Positions 63,389-64,000 of a DNA stretch of 64,000 nucleotides are shown here, piece after piece. Below the pieces are notes generated by a model. That model did not search any database. It saw only the letters and a list, made by a program, of their open reading frames with translations, and was not told the DNA's origin. How positions within the stretch are numbered: position 1 is the stretch's first letter; the number at the start of each line of letters is the position of its first letter. The translations under genes were made by a program, and so were the position numbers. Source of the DNA: Cupriavidus necator A5-1 (lineage in GTDB: Bacteria > Pseudomonadota > Gammaproteobacteria > Burkholderiales > Burkholderiaceae); assembly GCF_000744095.1 (NCBI RefSeq), contig NZ_JQLI01000001.1, forward strand, positions 1,550,001 through 1,614,000, read 5' to 3'.

Positions 63389-63859
63389 TCAGCCCGCCGG
63401 ATGGCGTCTCGGCAACCGTTGCAGGCAGCGAAACTTGGCCACCACCTCGTTGCGCTGGTTATAGGCGCGACGCTCCAGTTCGATCAGGCCGGCGTCGGGG
63501 CGCGCAGGGTCGTCGCGCTTGTCCAGCACCTCGCTTTCAACATGGATGGTGTCGCCGATGAAGACGGGCCGCGTGAAGCGCACGTCGCTGAAGGCAACGG
63601 TGCCTGACACCAGGCCTCGGGCCAGTCCGGCCGCACCGATCCCGCATGCCAGGCCCAGCAGAAGGATGCTGTTGACGGCACGCATGCCATATGGCGCGGC
63701 TTCGGCATACGCCTGGTCCACGTGCAATGGCTCCATGCCAAATGTCAGCGTGCTGAACAGAAGGCTATCGGCCTCCGAGATGGTCTTGCGGATGGCATGC
63801 CGGCCGGCGCTGCCAATGACAAAGTCCTCGAAATAGCGGCCGGTCGCGGCGTCGGGCAT
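63389..63859 (-). CDS. MaoC-family dehydratase, first gene of the operon
   Basis: This 156-residue hot-dog protein shows FEDFVIGSAGRHAIRKTISE, DSLLFSTLTFGMEPLHVDQA, NSILLLGLACGIGAAGLARG, FIGDTIHVESEVLDKRDDPA. It is parallel to the inner MaoC protein at 61843-62304 but clearly diverged (MEPLHVDQ against CAPLHIDA). It has an AAGGGA site. The gene starts 59 bp downstream (minus direction) of the 82-bp repeat B. It is probably the first enzyme gene of the operon regulated by the IclR protein. Confidence 0.9.
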   Translation of the reverse strand: MPDAATGRYFEDFVIGSAGRHAIRKTISEADSLLFSTLTFGMEPLHVDQAYAEAAPYGMRAVNSILLLGLACGIGAAGLARGLVSGTVAFSDVRFTRPVFIGDTIHVESEVLDKRDDPARPDAGLIELERRAYNQRNEVVAKFRCLQRLPRRHPAG

Positions 63860-63918
63860 GGGTGCGTTCCCTTGAAAGGCGGGACTTGCATGTGCGTGCC
63901 ACGACGCAGCGTCCCATT

Positions 63919-64000
63919 ACGCTTCAAGGGTAATCAGCAGGCGGCGATGCGCCAAGTTGTGTTCCGCGACGCGGCGCTTCGCCAACCGCGATCCGGCATC
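63919..64000. repeat. 82-bp direct repeat, copy B (upstream of the MaoC operon)
   Basis: 74 of 82 bases match copy A at 60337-60418 in the same orientation. It reaches the last base of the window, so the true repeat may be longer. The palindrome of copy A is imperfect here (GCGCTT-CGCC-AACCGC). Confidence 0.85.

Overview
The window reads as a chromosomal or megaplasmid segment of a beta-proteobacterium of the Cupriavidus/Ralstonia type (inference). The grounds are high GC, two Bug/TctC periplasmic binding proteins, CaiB/BaiF and MaoC clusters, IclR and LysR regulators, and remnants of IS families common in that group. About half is ordinary catabolic gene content. The rest is accessory DNA with many broken genes and IS scraps. 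I saw no tRNA, rRNA or CRISPR array.

Layout. (1) 1-6050: a D-amino-acid-type catabolic cluster on the minus strand (MFS permease, DUF4392/D-glutamate cyclase-like protein, D-threonine aldolase/D-serine dehydratase-like PLP enzyme, a RidA gene cut by the window edge) with a divergent LysR gene. (2) 6050-10770: an IS graveyard (IS110, ISKra4, a TniQ-like piece, a dienelactone hydrolase tail) around one intact secreted M20 peptidase. (3) 10997-14572: a sugar-acid operon (enolase-superfamily dehydratase plus Bug protein) divergent from a LacI regulator, with a tandem palindromic operator between them. (4) 14700-17000: a dead lipocalin/AttH-type gene cut by an IS630 fragment, then an apparently complete IS630-family element. 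(5) 17266-20691: a large zinc-ribbon/class III cyclase/AAA/TPR protein.

(6) 21950-42270 is the most distinctive part. It is an envelope and protein-quality stress island: ydbH-ynbE-ydbL (lipid transport to the outer membrane), a DUF2141 protein, a protein with three C-x10-C repeats, a cardiolipin synthase-type PLD enzyme, a BON lipoprotein, two DUF3309 mini-proteins, a fatty-acid desaturase, CsbD, CbpM-CbpA, two Hsp20 proteins and an MgtA-type Mg2+ ATPase. Several island genes (a Crp/Fnr regulator, DUF3096, DUF1345 and a DUF1269-like gene) carry frameshifts or in-frame stops. IS1182-like transposase scraps flank the chaperone/Mg2+ block.

(7) 43317-57603: a PanP-like PLP decarboxylase, then a set of CoA genes that together cover activation (AMP ligase and two kinds of CoA transferase), dehydrogenation, hydration, a possible 3-hydroxyacyl dehydrogenation (SDR) and thiolysis, with a Bug binding protein and an AraC-type regulator. 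(8) 58658-64000: two IclR regulators and a minus-strand operon MaoC / CitE-like lyase / MaoC / acyl-CoA dehydrogenase. An 82-bp direct repeat lies upstream of both the second IclR gene and this operon, which suggests shared control.
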